Shown: one piece after another, positions 23,801-36,330 of the stretch
Numbering within the stretch: position 1 is the first letter of the stretch
Layout: each line of letters opens with the position of its first letter
Source: Dermatophagoides farinae
Taxonomy: Eukaryota > Arthropoda > Arachnida > Sarcoptiformes > Pyroglyphidae
Length of the DNA stretch: 64,000 bases
Direction: 5' to 3'
Assembly (NCBI RefSeq): GCF_024713945.1
Contig: NC_134685.1
Coordinates: 1,612,001 to 1,676,000, forward strand
Program-made: the position numbers and the translations under genes
Notes under the pieces: model-generated
The model's input: the letters and a program-made list of their open reading frames with translations, nothing else
Told to the model about the DNA's origin: nothing
Databases searched by the model: none

Positions 23801-25530
23801 AATGAGTTTTGGGTTTTTTTTTCGGACAACAACAACAACAACAACAACCATCATCATCATCAGAATGAGAGACAAAAAAAATGTCAAGGATTTTTGTCCT
23901 ACCTCGGTGATCTAGGAAATGTCAACAAGGCTATCGATTTTTTTTTTGTTTGTTGCACTCACTCCTATTTTTCGTTTGTCAAATGAATTAATTACCAAAA
24001 TTGTCTTATGGTTGTTGTTTCTCGTCTTTTCTTGTATAAATAAATGGCCAAGTTTTCTACCAATCACACACACACATTTTCAATGAATTTCATTATTCAA
24101 GTTCACACAAAAAAAAATGAAAGGCCATGAATTTCATTGCAAATTTTGCAGAAAATAAATAAATAAATAAAATGTTCCCGGTTCCAAACATTTTGACACT
24201 TTGAATCTAATTTTTTTTTGTGTGTGTGTGTGTATGTATGTGACCATGCATTCAATGATTGGAATGATTTGGAATATTTTGTCTCTTCATAATATATAAA
24301 GAACTTTTATCGACCAAATTCGAATTTTTTTTCCTCTTCTTCTGTTGGACCATATTTTATATATAGCCTAAAAGAATAAAGAAATCTTTTTCAATGTAGA
24401 AAAAAAAGAAGATAAATCATTCGACAATGAATCGAAATTGGATGTTCAATTCAATTATGGATCGTTTTTTTTCTTTCGTTTGTTTATTATTTGGTCCATT
24501 TCAATGTGCGTGTGTGTTTGTGTGTGTTCATTCATCTAATTCATCTTTGCTGATATTTTGAATGAATTTTGTTTCGTTTTTTTGCCAAAAAAACACCCAC
24601 AAACAAACCGGCCAGAATTTTTTTTTTGCGTGTTTTAGTCCATTTATACTATATCATCATCATGAATGATAATACTGGAACCTTGATAAAACGACTACGA
24701 ATGAGCACGAAAACAAAACAAAAAAAACTGAAATAATGATTACTATATTAGCAAACCATGAGTATATATGGATACCTAAAGTTTTCCATAATTTAAAAAC
24801 TACCGTAGACCATCAAAGTGAAAAAACGTTCATTTTAATTAATAATAACCATCGTAAATATCATTATTATATCATGGAAAGTAAATCAAAAAAAAAAAAA
24901 AAAAAAATTCTTTTTCACAGAAATTCCATAGAATCTCAAAGGGAGAGAGAGAAAAAAAAATTGTTAACTAGATTCTTTTGAATCATGAAAAATAGATGAA
25001 TTCTGAAACTAGTGAAACTGAAATAGAGAGAGAGAGACTGAAACTGTGAACGGCCCATAAACAATGAAAGGTAGCAACAACAACAACAGCAACAAAAAAC
25101 AATTAAAAACGGATCAATTTTCAATCATTCATCTCCGGTAATGAATGAATGATTTTTGTGAATATAATATAATCAAATTAAATGACAAAAAACAATAAAA
25201 TGCGATGGATTGAAATTTGTTTGTTTGTTTTGTTTTGTTTTATTGTCACTCACTTTGATTCGTGTTCAAAGTTTCCATTAGAATTGATTGTGGATGTTGA
25301 TTTTTCCATTGAAAATGACGATGACGATGACAATGATGATGATGATGATGATGATGATAGTGGCAATATTGATTTGCATATTTTGGCTGTTGTTGTTGTT
25401 GTAACGTAAATAAACCTAATGAACACTTTGAAATTGATGATAATAATGATGATTGACATTTATTCAATATGGTTGCACGAATCCAATTATTCGTTGTAAT
25501 TGTTGTTCGACGTAAATAAATGGACAACAT
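20813..25530 (-). CDS. DBT: Dihydrolipoyl transacylase (E2) of branched-chain alpha-keto acid dehydrogenase, mitochondrial
   Basis: Four exons, 25254-25530, 22056-22331, 21158-21987 and 20813-21049, total 1620 nt (539 aa) with matching phases. Exon 1 encodes a mitochondrial-type leader ([10 protein letters not shown]..., Arg/Ser/Thr-rich, few acids) followed by Gln and His runs. Exon 2 carries the lipoyl domain (about 100-180) with lipoyl-lysine in VQSDKAS (K142). Exon 3 starts with the E1/E3 subunit-binding domain ([12 protein letters not shown]...[13 protein letters not shown], about 222-260), then most of the catalytic domain including TLSNIGS. Exon 4 completes it with [12 protein letters not shown] (His512, Asp516) and the WKEYLENP tail typical of BCKDH E2. 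The enzyme passes branched-chain acyl groups from E1 to CoA in the core of the complex, in Leu/Ile/Val catabolism in the matrix. Usual E2 length is about 480 aa; the excess is low-complexity sequence. Confidence 0.95.
22332..25253 (-). other. Intron 1 of DBT
   Basis: This 2.9-kb intron is bounded by a GTGAGT donor next to 25254 and a TTTCAG acceptor next to 22331. It contains TTG, ATC and GA repeats and long A/T tracts. A stretch at about 24736-24885 is unusually poor in simple repeats and is open on the plus strand, but nothing identifies it as a gene. Confidence 0.6.
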
Positions 25531-26664
25531 TTTTGTTTTGTTTTATAGATGAGAACAAAAAACAAAAGAGAATCAGAAAAAAAAACAAATTAAATGCCTG
25601 GCAAAGATTTTTATTTTTCTTCTTTCTTCCAATTTCACTCACTTATTTACTATCAACAATATCGATGAGGTCAGAAAAGACACAATTTATGGCAGACGCC
25701 TTCATCATCATCATCATCATTGATGATGATGATGATTAGTGGATTATCAATAACAGGATTTTCTTCACCATTCATTCATTCGTTTTATGAATATTATACA
25801 TTTGCTCGCATTATATACATTAAGATGATGATGATCACATCAAGTTTCGAATGAAAAATACAAACACACACACACAGCACAGTGTGTGTATGGCTCACAT
25901 ATCATCAAATCGAATGATAACATCCATCTCTCTTTCTTCTTCATCATCATTCAAGGTGAACATCATTCGATGATCATCATCATCATCATCGAATGTATTA
26001 CATGATTATTGATTGATCAACAGAAAAAAAGAGAGCAAAGATTTTTTTTTTGAATTTTATTTCATCAATTTGTTTGTTTTGGGAAATAATAAATTTTGGA
26101 AAAAAAATTTGACAATTCAACATAAATAATAATAATAATAATAATTGATTGATTGTATACAATAATCAAAAGGTAATGATGGTGGAGAGAGAGAGAGAGA
26201 GAGAGAGAAAAACACAGGTTTCGAGGAGAGAGTGTTTATTGATTTCAGTTGTCGTTGTTGTTGTTGTTGGAAAAATTTTGGATTTTTTTTCGATTGAAAA
26301 AAACTGAATGGATGTGAAAAAGGAGTATTATCATCAATCAGTCAGTCAGTGAGTCAGTAGTAATGGTTTTTTTTCTCAAAGTGATACCTATATAGAATTG
26401 AAAGAACGTCAAGAATTTCCGTTGAATTAAACGAAAAAAAAGAAGAAAATTCAGATTGGTAGGTGATACAATAATCATCATCATTATCCAAATAAAAATC
26501 CGTTTTTATATGGATTACAAAATAGCCAAAAATAGGGAAAACAAAAATTGCATGGGCAAAAATCGTATACATTGAACAAACAACAGCACACAACAAATCA
26601 AATGTAGTAAAATGATAAGATTTTTGTTTCGTTTCGTTTTGTTTTGTTTTGTTTTGCAGAATAA

Positions 26665-26701
<37 letters not shown>

Positions 26702-26795
26702 TTTAAAAACAAACAGACAAACAATTAAAAGATAAACAAACGGGTTAAGATATAATAAAATCATATGACAGGCCAATAAAGTAAATGTCAATCAA
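25531..26795. other. Intergenic region between DBT and the MAST kinase
   Basis: This is about 1.26 kb of 5' flank for DBT and 3' flank for the kinase gene. It holds GAT/ATC runs near 25704-25736 and 25975-25990, a GA run near 26186-26209, GTT runs near 26250-26270 and a GT run at 26669-26698. No gene is supported. Confidence 0.5.
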
Positions 26796-29700
26796 TCAAT
26801 CGATATCTTCATCATCATCATCATCATCATTGTGTTGAATATTTCTTTGTTGTTTGAATTTATTACTACGTGATTTAGCCAATTGTTTAGTTGTAGTTGT
26901 TTTTGGTGTATTCAAACCAATTGATGTGGATGATAATTGTGAATTGATTTGGCCAACACCTCGATTCAATAATCGAAATAATTTATTCTCTTCTTCATTG
27001 TGTTCATGCTTATGATTCTTGGACTTATCATGATCATCATCATATTTGATTTTATCTGAACCAGAATCGGATGATGATGATCGATCCAAAATGAGTGATT
27101 GTTTATTGCTAACATTTTCCACCTTTATAATTGGTCGATCGGCCATCATCATTGTTGATGAAGTAGATGCAACATTATTTTTACAATCCGATACAGATCG
27201 AGCTAAATTTTCACGTTTCGATTTTGATAATACGATTATTCGTGATGGTGATCCTGATTTATTATCATTAGCCGATTCATTTGTGTTCCCGGTTGGTGTG
27301 GTTGCTGGCGAATAACTATTAGGTGGCTGTTCAGTAGATAAACCTAATAGTAGTTTCGAATAATTTACCATAGATTGATCCATCGATACAGATTTTGGTC
27401 TTGTTTGTATGGAAATTCGCTGTTGTTGTTGGCTATTACTATCGATGGTAGTCGAATGAGCTAATGGCACTAATCGATAAATTTTTTTCGTTGATGATTG
27501 TGGTGCAACCACATTCGGAAATGCCAATGGTGATGGAGATCTTGAAGTTGGTGAAGTTGATGATGCCAACAGATGACCAGTAGCTGGATTGGTTGCCGAT
27601 TGAACTGGAGAACCACCACCTCCGTTCGATCGAGCTAACGGTGACAATGGTATATGACCACAAGATTTACGACGTGGTGAACGGAATGGTTTTAATTTAT
27701 ATTTGAGGCCATCCAAACTCGATGGACGTGATGATGATGATGACACAGATGATAATGCAGGTGAATTTGGCACCGAATTCGATGGCGATGAATCAACTGA
27801 TGAATTACCAGTCAGATTTGATGAATCTGAATGAAAACTTTGTGTCAGACGTTCATTCAGCGATCTTTGTCCAACAACGGTCAATGTATTCTTGGATGAA
27901 CCAGAAGTAGCCAAAATAGGATTAGTAGGGCAATCGCTACCCTTAGGAAATGATTGAAAACTTCGACTAGGCGTCAACGTCGAAGGACTGTTGACCTGTA
28001 ATACTTTGGCTGATTGTGATAATGGTGATGTAGGTGGTGTGGATAGTGAATGTTGTCTATTCTGGGTCATTAATTGATGAATATCGGCACTGACCCGTTT
28101 TGAACTAAGTCGCCGTAACAAGCTCGATCGTTTTCGTTTATCAGAATCACTACGTTTGATACTGGCTTTGACATTACGATGCAATTTGTTCATCTGAGAA
28201 GTTTGTAATGGTCTTTTAGCCATTCGACTAGTACTTGGATTACGACGACGGCCACCAGTTTTGATGGTCGTATTCTCTAAAGGCGTTGTTCGGATGTTAA
28301 TGACATCACCACCCGAAAACATTAATTTCAACACCTAGATTTAAATGAATGAATGGTAAAAAAATAGTACGAAATATACAGTGTTAAGGATCATACCTGA
28401 TGATGAAGAAGACCTTGAATTGGTTCTCCATTAATGTGTGTGATCAGATCACCAGGACGAAGACCTGCCTCAAAAGCTGGACTATTATTATGAACTGAAT
28501 GTACCAGATGATGAACGGTGTAAATGTCAGATTCACCATGATAAACTCGAATGGCCTTTAATTGAAAACCGAATCCACCGGGACTTTTTCTTAGGATAAT
28601 AGGCGGTTTAAGCGATAATGATGAATTAATTTCACGATTAGGTGACGCATCCCGTGAACTGTTATTTGAACCACCTGATGAAATGCTCATTGCTTTTTGA
28701 TGATCATCAGCCGGTATAATCAACGAAAGACCTGATGCTGAAGCGGATTTAATCACAGACCGTGATGACGATGGTCGCGATGAACATGAAGATGATGCTG
28801 GGGGCTGTTTGGTAGCTATTGTGGGTGATAATTGTACGACAATCTTCGTACCATTGTTTGATGATGATGATGGTACAAATAATGGCGGCGAATCAGCAGA
28901 TGATCCACTTTCCGATGGTTGATTATGATACAACGTTTCAACGAGATCCGAATTTCCACTAATAGATTGGCCATCAGTTTTTCTAGAATCACCTGTATCA
29001 GAATCCATACTGAAAGAAAATTTTGGCAACATAAATTGATTCATTGTTTTTGGTGGTAATTTCGGTACAATTGTTGTTGTTTTCATTGCCTGATCAATGG
29101 CTAAACCGGATGATGGTGATGTTAACGTTGGTGATGATGATGATGTTGAGTCTTTCGATTGAGCTCTAGTGAAAGAGCTGCTAGTTGTTGTTGTTGTTGT
29201 TGTTGTCGTTTTATATTTTTGACTATTATTGCTTGTATTCAATGTTGATGATGATGATGATAATGTGGATGATATTTTCGGAGTACTATGAGCATTAGGA
29301 ATTTTGAGTATTGGATCAACAACAGAAGCAGTAGGAGTAGCTCCTGTACCACTGTTGCCTTTTGAAGAATGAGTTGATGGATTCATGGATGATGCATGAC
29401 TGTTATTTGAATCCGTTGTATGAATATTGCTAATTGTTTCCGATGCTGGTGGCGACGGCGATAACGGTGCTTTCAATGTAATCAAACGATCTTCGGTGAC
29501 CGATAATGAACGTGAGATCAATAATTCTGGCCTAGAAATTTGATTTGTCGATGATGATGATGATGAGGAAGAGGTGGTGGTGGTGGTGTTGGTAGCAGTA
29601 GTGACCAGCGCTGTCGCTGCCAAGTTTAAAGGAGCGAGGGAATTTTCCGAACAAGTGGTTGTCGGTGTTGTAAGACTAGCGGTAACATCTTTTAATGATG

Positions 29701-32700
29701 ATGAAGAATTGGATGGCCGTAATAGTGATGAAACGCCACCATCAGAAGAATCACCAGAATTCTCTTTGTGGATATCCACACGACTATAAACACGATGATA
29801 TCGTGGTGAACATGATGAAAATGAACCAAACAATGAACTATCGTCCGTATCATGATCATCGGAATCATCAACTTCATGATTGTAACGATCTAAACGTGTA
29901 TCAAAATAACTGGTATCATCTTCGCTTTCCAATTGTGGAACAAATTCGGCTTTCTGTCTCAACAAAGAATTCCAATCGATTTCATCGAAAAAAGGATGAC
30001 ACTTGACTTCTTGTGCGCCACCTGCACCCAATCGATCTAATGGATCATGTTCAAGCAATCGTGTAATAATATCTTTGGATTCATCGGTAAGTGGCCAATC
30101 TTCTTCATCGGGCCATTCAATACTGTCATTGATCACATGAGCGAATAGTTCTTCAGGTGTTTCACCAAAGAACGGTACACAACCAATTAGGAATTCGTAA
30201 AGTATGACGCCAAGGGACCACCAATCAACAGTTTTGGCATAGCCTTGACGAAGAATCACTTCAGGTGCCAGATATTCTGGTGTGCCATATACTTGTTTAT
30301 CAGTAAATTGTTGTGATTCTCGATCATAATAGCCTTCGGACAATGACGTTGCCAAGTTCATAAGACCCATTTTGGATAGGCCAAAATCTGTCAATTTGAT
30401 ATGTCCCAGAGCAGTGATTAAAAGATTATCGGGCTTTAAATCACGATGAACAATGCCGAATATGTGTAAATATTCGACAGCTAATACCGTTTCGGCGAAA
30501 TATAAACGTGCCAAATCCAATGGGAATGGACCAATATTTTTGAGTAATGTGGCACAATCACCACCTTCCACATATTCCATTACCATACAAAGATATTTTT
30601 TTGTTTCAAAACTACAAAACATGCTCACGACAAATGGATTGTCGGTAAAACTCATGATATCACGTTCGGCAAATACTTGTTCCACCTGATTACGCATAAT
30701 GAGATTTTGTTTACTAATCTTTTTCATGGCAAAACGTTGCCTTGTTTCGGTATGACGAACCAAATATACGGCTCCATATGCACCATTGCTGATCAATTTT
30801 ATTATTTCGAAATCATCTTCTGATGGTGGTTTCGATACCTCTTGTTCGAATGTTGATTCGATATTCGATTTTCGTCTTGAATGATGTTGATCCAACTCTT
30901 TAGTCTCATCAACATCTTCCAATTCTTTATCAACCGATTTATCACTTGAGAATAAACTTTTATCGACTGTTGGCGATAACGGTATGTCGGATAATGGATC
31001 TTGGTTTAGACCAAGTTTACTAATTATATATTGAGGTATCGATGTTTTCATCGTTTGACTAAAAGATTTGGCTTCACCTTCAGCCATCTCCAAATACCGA
31101 TAAAATTCTTCCGGATCAAATTCCAAACATTCAAGAAGACGAGCTGGACGCGAAACAATGACTAATAGTTTACGTATCAATATGCATAAATGTTTGGCCG
31201 ATGTGGGAGATTTTTCACGACACTATCAATAAGAATGGACAAAAAAATTAATAAAAAAAAACCTGACATTCAAACAACAGACACTTACATCGAGCAAAAG
31301 TTTTTCCAAATTTTCGTACATTTCGTAAAAATATTGCGTTGTAATAAGTTTATCTTTTGATTTTTGTACACAATCTTTGGCCAGACCAACAACTTGATGA
31401 TGAGCGAAACGGAACACGGCATCCGAGGCAATGTCATGATCGAATTCGGCTTTAAGTTGTTCATCGATGAAACGTTGCAGTTTTTCTTCCATTTGTTGTG
31501 TAGCTTTCGGAAATCGTTCTTTGTAGATACTGTTGACAAGCACCTTTTCATCATCACCAGTAGGAGATCGAATCGGACTACTAAGGCTACGAGATCTTGG
31601 CCTTAGAATTGTTGGCCGACAAATGACCGTATTCTGTACGGTATCATCTTCTTGTCCACTATTACTATCATTAGATGAACAGAAAGATGAACTTTTCTCT
31701 GATGAACCAGCTGTAGTAAATTTGTTTAATGGATAATGATGACCAGCAGGAACAACTTGTAATTGAGAACCAGTACCATTATTGGCTGAATTAACATTTA
31801 AATGATTGGAACCACCACCACCACCATTGTTGTTATTATTGGAATGTGAAACACCGCCATGTTGATGATTATGATTATGCATTAAAGCATGATGATAATG
31901 AGGTGAATGGCTACTAATCGATGAATGTTCATCATGTAATGATGTCAAATGGCACATCTGATGAATCTTTTCTTGTGATGAACATTGTGACTAGATATGG
32001 ATAGATAACGAAATTAATTCCATTTGTAAATGTAGCCGGAAAAAAAGCGATCTTACCGAAACACTTGAACTTCCAGGTGTATTTGTACCATAACCACTAG
32101 ATGGTAACGATGCTACTGACCATCTACGACCACCTTCGAGCATATTTTTCTTTACATTATTAACATTGGAAGAAACAAAGGAAAAATGATTGAATGGTGA
32201 CATGTTTCGTGGACTATCAATAGGACTATCTAAACTCGAAGAAAAAAAAAGACAAATATGGAATGGAAAAAAAAATTATTGAGCAATGAAAATATTTGAA
32301 TTTAAGAAATTCCATTCATACTTTGCTGAGGTAATGGAGATCTGGGCATTGTAGGCGATGTACTTGATTGTAGAAAACTTTTTCTTGATGTTGAACATCG
32401 TCTTATGGATGAAAAACAAAACAAAAAAAAATGGACAATTAAAATGATGAAGAAAAAAACAACAACAACAACATATGCTTACTGTATCCGGCGAGGACAG
32501 CAACCAGAATTGAAACCACCACCGCCACCACCAATACCGGCAGCCATAGCAGCATGATGTGATGATAACGACAACGATGATGTTGATGATCCTTCTTTCT
32601 GTTTGATACAAGAAATATTTTGATTATTACCATTATCATTAGTTGGGTAATAATGAAAATACATTTCACAGACAAAAAAAAAATGTTTTTTTCTGTGGTG

Positions 32701-33973
32701 GTATCCTGTGTTTCTGTTGTCAATGTGTGTGTGTGTGTGTGTGTGTCTAATAATTTAAATAAACAGGATGTTTTTCATTCAACAAAATTTGATTGAAATG
32801 AACAACAACAACAACAAAAAAAATGTGACGAAGAAGAATTCAATTCAATCAATCAGAATAGCGCGACACAAATTTGTCGACTTTGACAATCTGAATCAGA
32901 ATGATTGAATGATTGAATGAATGATTTTGGCTTGAAAAACATTTTTTTTTTCGTTCTCTCATCAACTAAAACACATCAATTCAATTCAACATCCTGGCAT
33001 TATAATTTCAAATTTGATTGTGTGCCTCTATCAACAACAACAACAACAAATCATTCTCTCTCTCACTAAATTCTCTATCTAAACGAATTGATATAACCGA
33101 ATTTTTCGAATAAATAAAAAAAAACAACCACACACACACACACACACACATGACTCGACATATAAGCATATTATGGCTTTTTGGATGGCTGACTGGTTTG
33201 ATGATGATGATGATGATCGTGTTTATGCATTATAACAAAAAAATAAAACAGTAAGATCATGAAGAGATGATGATGATGATAATGTGTTCATTTAGTAGTG
33301 TTTTTTTTTTAATATCTGGATTCGTTTTTTTATAAAAAAGAAAAGTTTTTTTAAAAAAGAAACAAAATTCTGTATACACCATATGTCTGTATGTAAAAAT
33401 GGCATATATTTAGTTGGTTGAATGCAAAGCAAAGCAAAGCAAAAAAAAAACTGAACAAAGTATAAATTGCATATATATAGATGTATAAACCACCAACAAC
33501 CAAAATCAATTCAAAGGAATATAAACATCATCATCATCAATGACAACAGTAAAAAAAAAACAAGGACCAATTAGCTGGTAAAAAGAGAGAGAAAAAAAAT
33601 TCTCGAAAAACACATATCATGATCATCATCATCATCATGTTTTTTTTATTGTGGACCAATTCAATTGTTTGTAAATAGTCGGCCATTTGAAGAATGAAAT
33701 TGATAAAACAGAAACAAAAAAAAATAGTTCTGAATGGTTCCGTATGGCCACCGTCAAATGAATGGACATTATCATCACCATCATCCATTTGTATTTTTTT
33801 TTCTGATTCGTTTGTTTTTTTTTTTATTCTTTTTTGTTTTCAATTTGTTTTTTTTTTGAATAAAACATTAATTTTTCAACATAATCAATGTACACAAACA
33901 CACAAAATCAAACAAACAGTCAAATAGTCAAATATAACAAGGAATCATCAAGGAATGAAAATGATTCCATGAT

Positions 33974-34007
<34 letters not shown>

Positions 34008-36288
34008 ATTTTTCAAATGGAAATCAAATGAATTTCCAGAATTTCCCAGGAGAGAAAAATAGAGAAAAAAAACCATATAGACAAATATTTCAACCAATTT
34101 TAGATCAAATCAAACTGATTGGGATTGATAATTTGGCCCTTCATAAACAGAGTATATGAGAATAAATTGGAAAAAAGAACAAAAAAAAACATTACCATCA
34201 TCATCATTGGATGTCAATCATTTTCATTTCCATACAATCAGAATAATGAATAATGAAAAAAAACAAACCAGAATTAAAGAATCAGAATATATAATTCTGG
34301 TTTTTTCTCTCTCTCCTATTTGCGTTCTAATTGCTTAAAAAGATAAAAAGCTTTAGCTATGTTTTTATATACTTCTATCTATATTCTACATGTCATGTTT
34401 ACATAGAAAAATTTGCCATAAATATCTGCAAAGTTTGTTTTACAAAAAAAAAATTGATGATGATGAAATTGAATAAATTAGCCAAATTAAAGTGATGATG
34501 AATGAATTTTATATACTTGTGCGCATGCATGTGTTTTTGTGTTTTGTTTTGTTTTTTTTTCTATACTTACCATTGCCAATGATAATGATGGTGCCGATTG
34601 ACCACGTAATGAATTACGAATTCGTACCAAATTTGTTGTTGCTGTCGATGATGATGATGATGATGATAGGCCACCACCACCAACACCAAAATTTGAATCA
34701 TTTAATGAATCTGTACAAACAAACAAAAAAAAACGGTAAATGAAAAGATTAATTATTACATAATTATAAACAAAAATCAACAGTAGTTGAATATTGAGAA
34801 TTCAAACATTGAAAACAAACCAACAACAACAACAACAACAACAAATGCCAAATGTGTGAAATTATTCATTCAGAATTCTTACAGAATTCATTATCATCAT
34901 CATCATCATCATCATGATCATAAAAATTTGAATGACAAACCGCCGGTCATAGATCACACAAACAATCATCTGTATTCATTGAAAATGGTGGCAAAAAAAA
35001 CCAAAAGACAAAGAAAAAAACTTGTACTTGGTTGTTGGTGGCCATTTTATATATAATTGCCCATTGGTATATGATGATTATGATGATGATAATTCATTCG
35101 TCTATAAACTATCAACAGTTTCAATGTAATGCATTGAGATTATATGTCATATAAAATGGAAAAAGACAGACAAGAGACAAACAGACAAATAAAATGAAAT
35201 GAAATTGATTTTCTTCAAATACAAAAATAAAAATACACAACAATCAAAGCTTTGAACAGTTTTTTTTTTGGTCAATGCGTGATCATCAACCATTATCATT
35301 ATCAATGATGATGATGATGATTGTGGCCACGAAAAACAGCATCTACTTGTCAAAAAAATAAAATAAAATAAAACTGTCAACTGAGTGTGTGTGTGTGGTT
35401 CATCATTATCATTGATGATGAACATTGAAAATAGAAAACAAAAGAATAAAAAAAAAATTCTTGAAACGAGCATGTGCATTCTGTACTTTTTTTTTTGGCT
35501 AAGCAAAACAAAGTAATTTCAAGTACAGACAGGAAATCAAACACACACACACACACACACAGAGACAATCATTGAAACAAAAACAGTAGCAGTTTGTTTT
35601 TTAAACAAACAAAAAAAATCAACAACAACAAACAACAATAACAACAACAAACAACAACAACAGGAATAACCAAAAAAAACAATACATACTATAATACATG
35701 GCCATTGTAAATGTTTCAATAAAACGATTATAATAAAAATCCAAATGATCAATACTGCCCATGATGATTGGTTAATTGATTAATTGATTGATTGATTTGG
35801 AAAATAAAAATTCACAATTGCTATCTGATCAAATGAATGAATGATGATAAAAACAAACAAAGTAAAAAAAACAAAACACTGATGAATAAAATGATGCTAT
35901 TCAACAGCATTATATATATAGTAACAAACAAACCAAAAAAAAAAAAAATTTAGAATCATCATCATCATCATGATGATTATTAAAAGTAATTTTATATGCA
36001 TACACAAATCACATCAATGAATGAATGAATGAATGAATGGATGAAAGTTGATAATAAAAAAAAAAAAAAAAAACAGTCGACAAATTTCATTAGTCCGTTG
36101 TTGTTGTGGCCAAAAATAAAAAAAAAATCTGACAGATAAAATGGAAGCCACAATATAAAATCAGACTACTACCGGCTACAATCATTATCATAATCATTCA
36201 TATATTATAAAATATATGAATGATGATAAGATAAGATTTGTGTCATCATCATCAACAACAACAACAATATCAAATAAAAATGGTTTTT

Positions 36289-36330
<42 letters not shown>

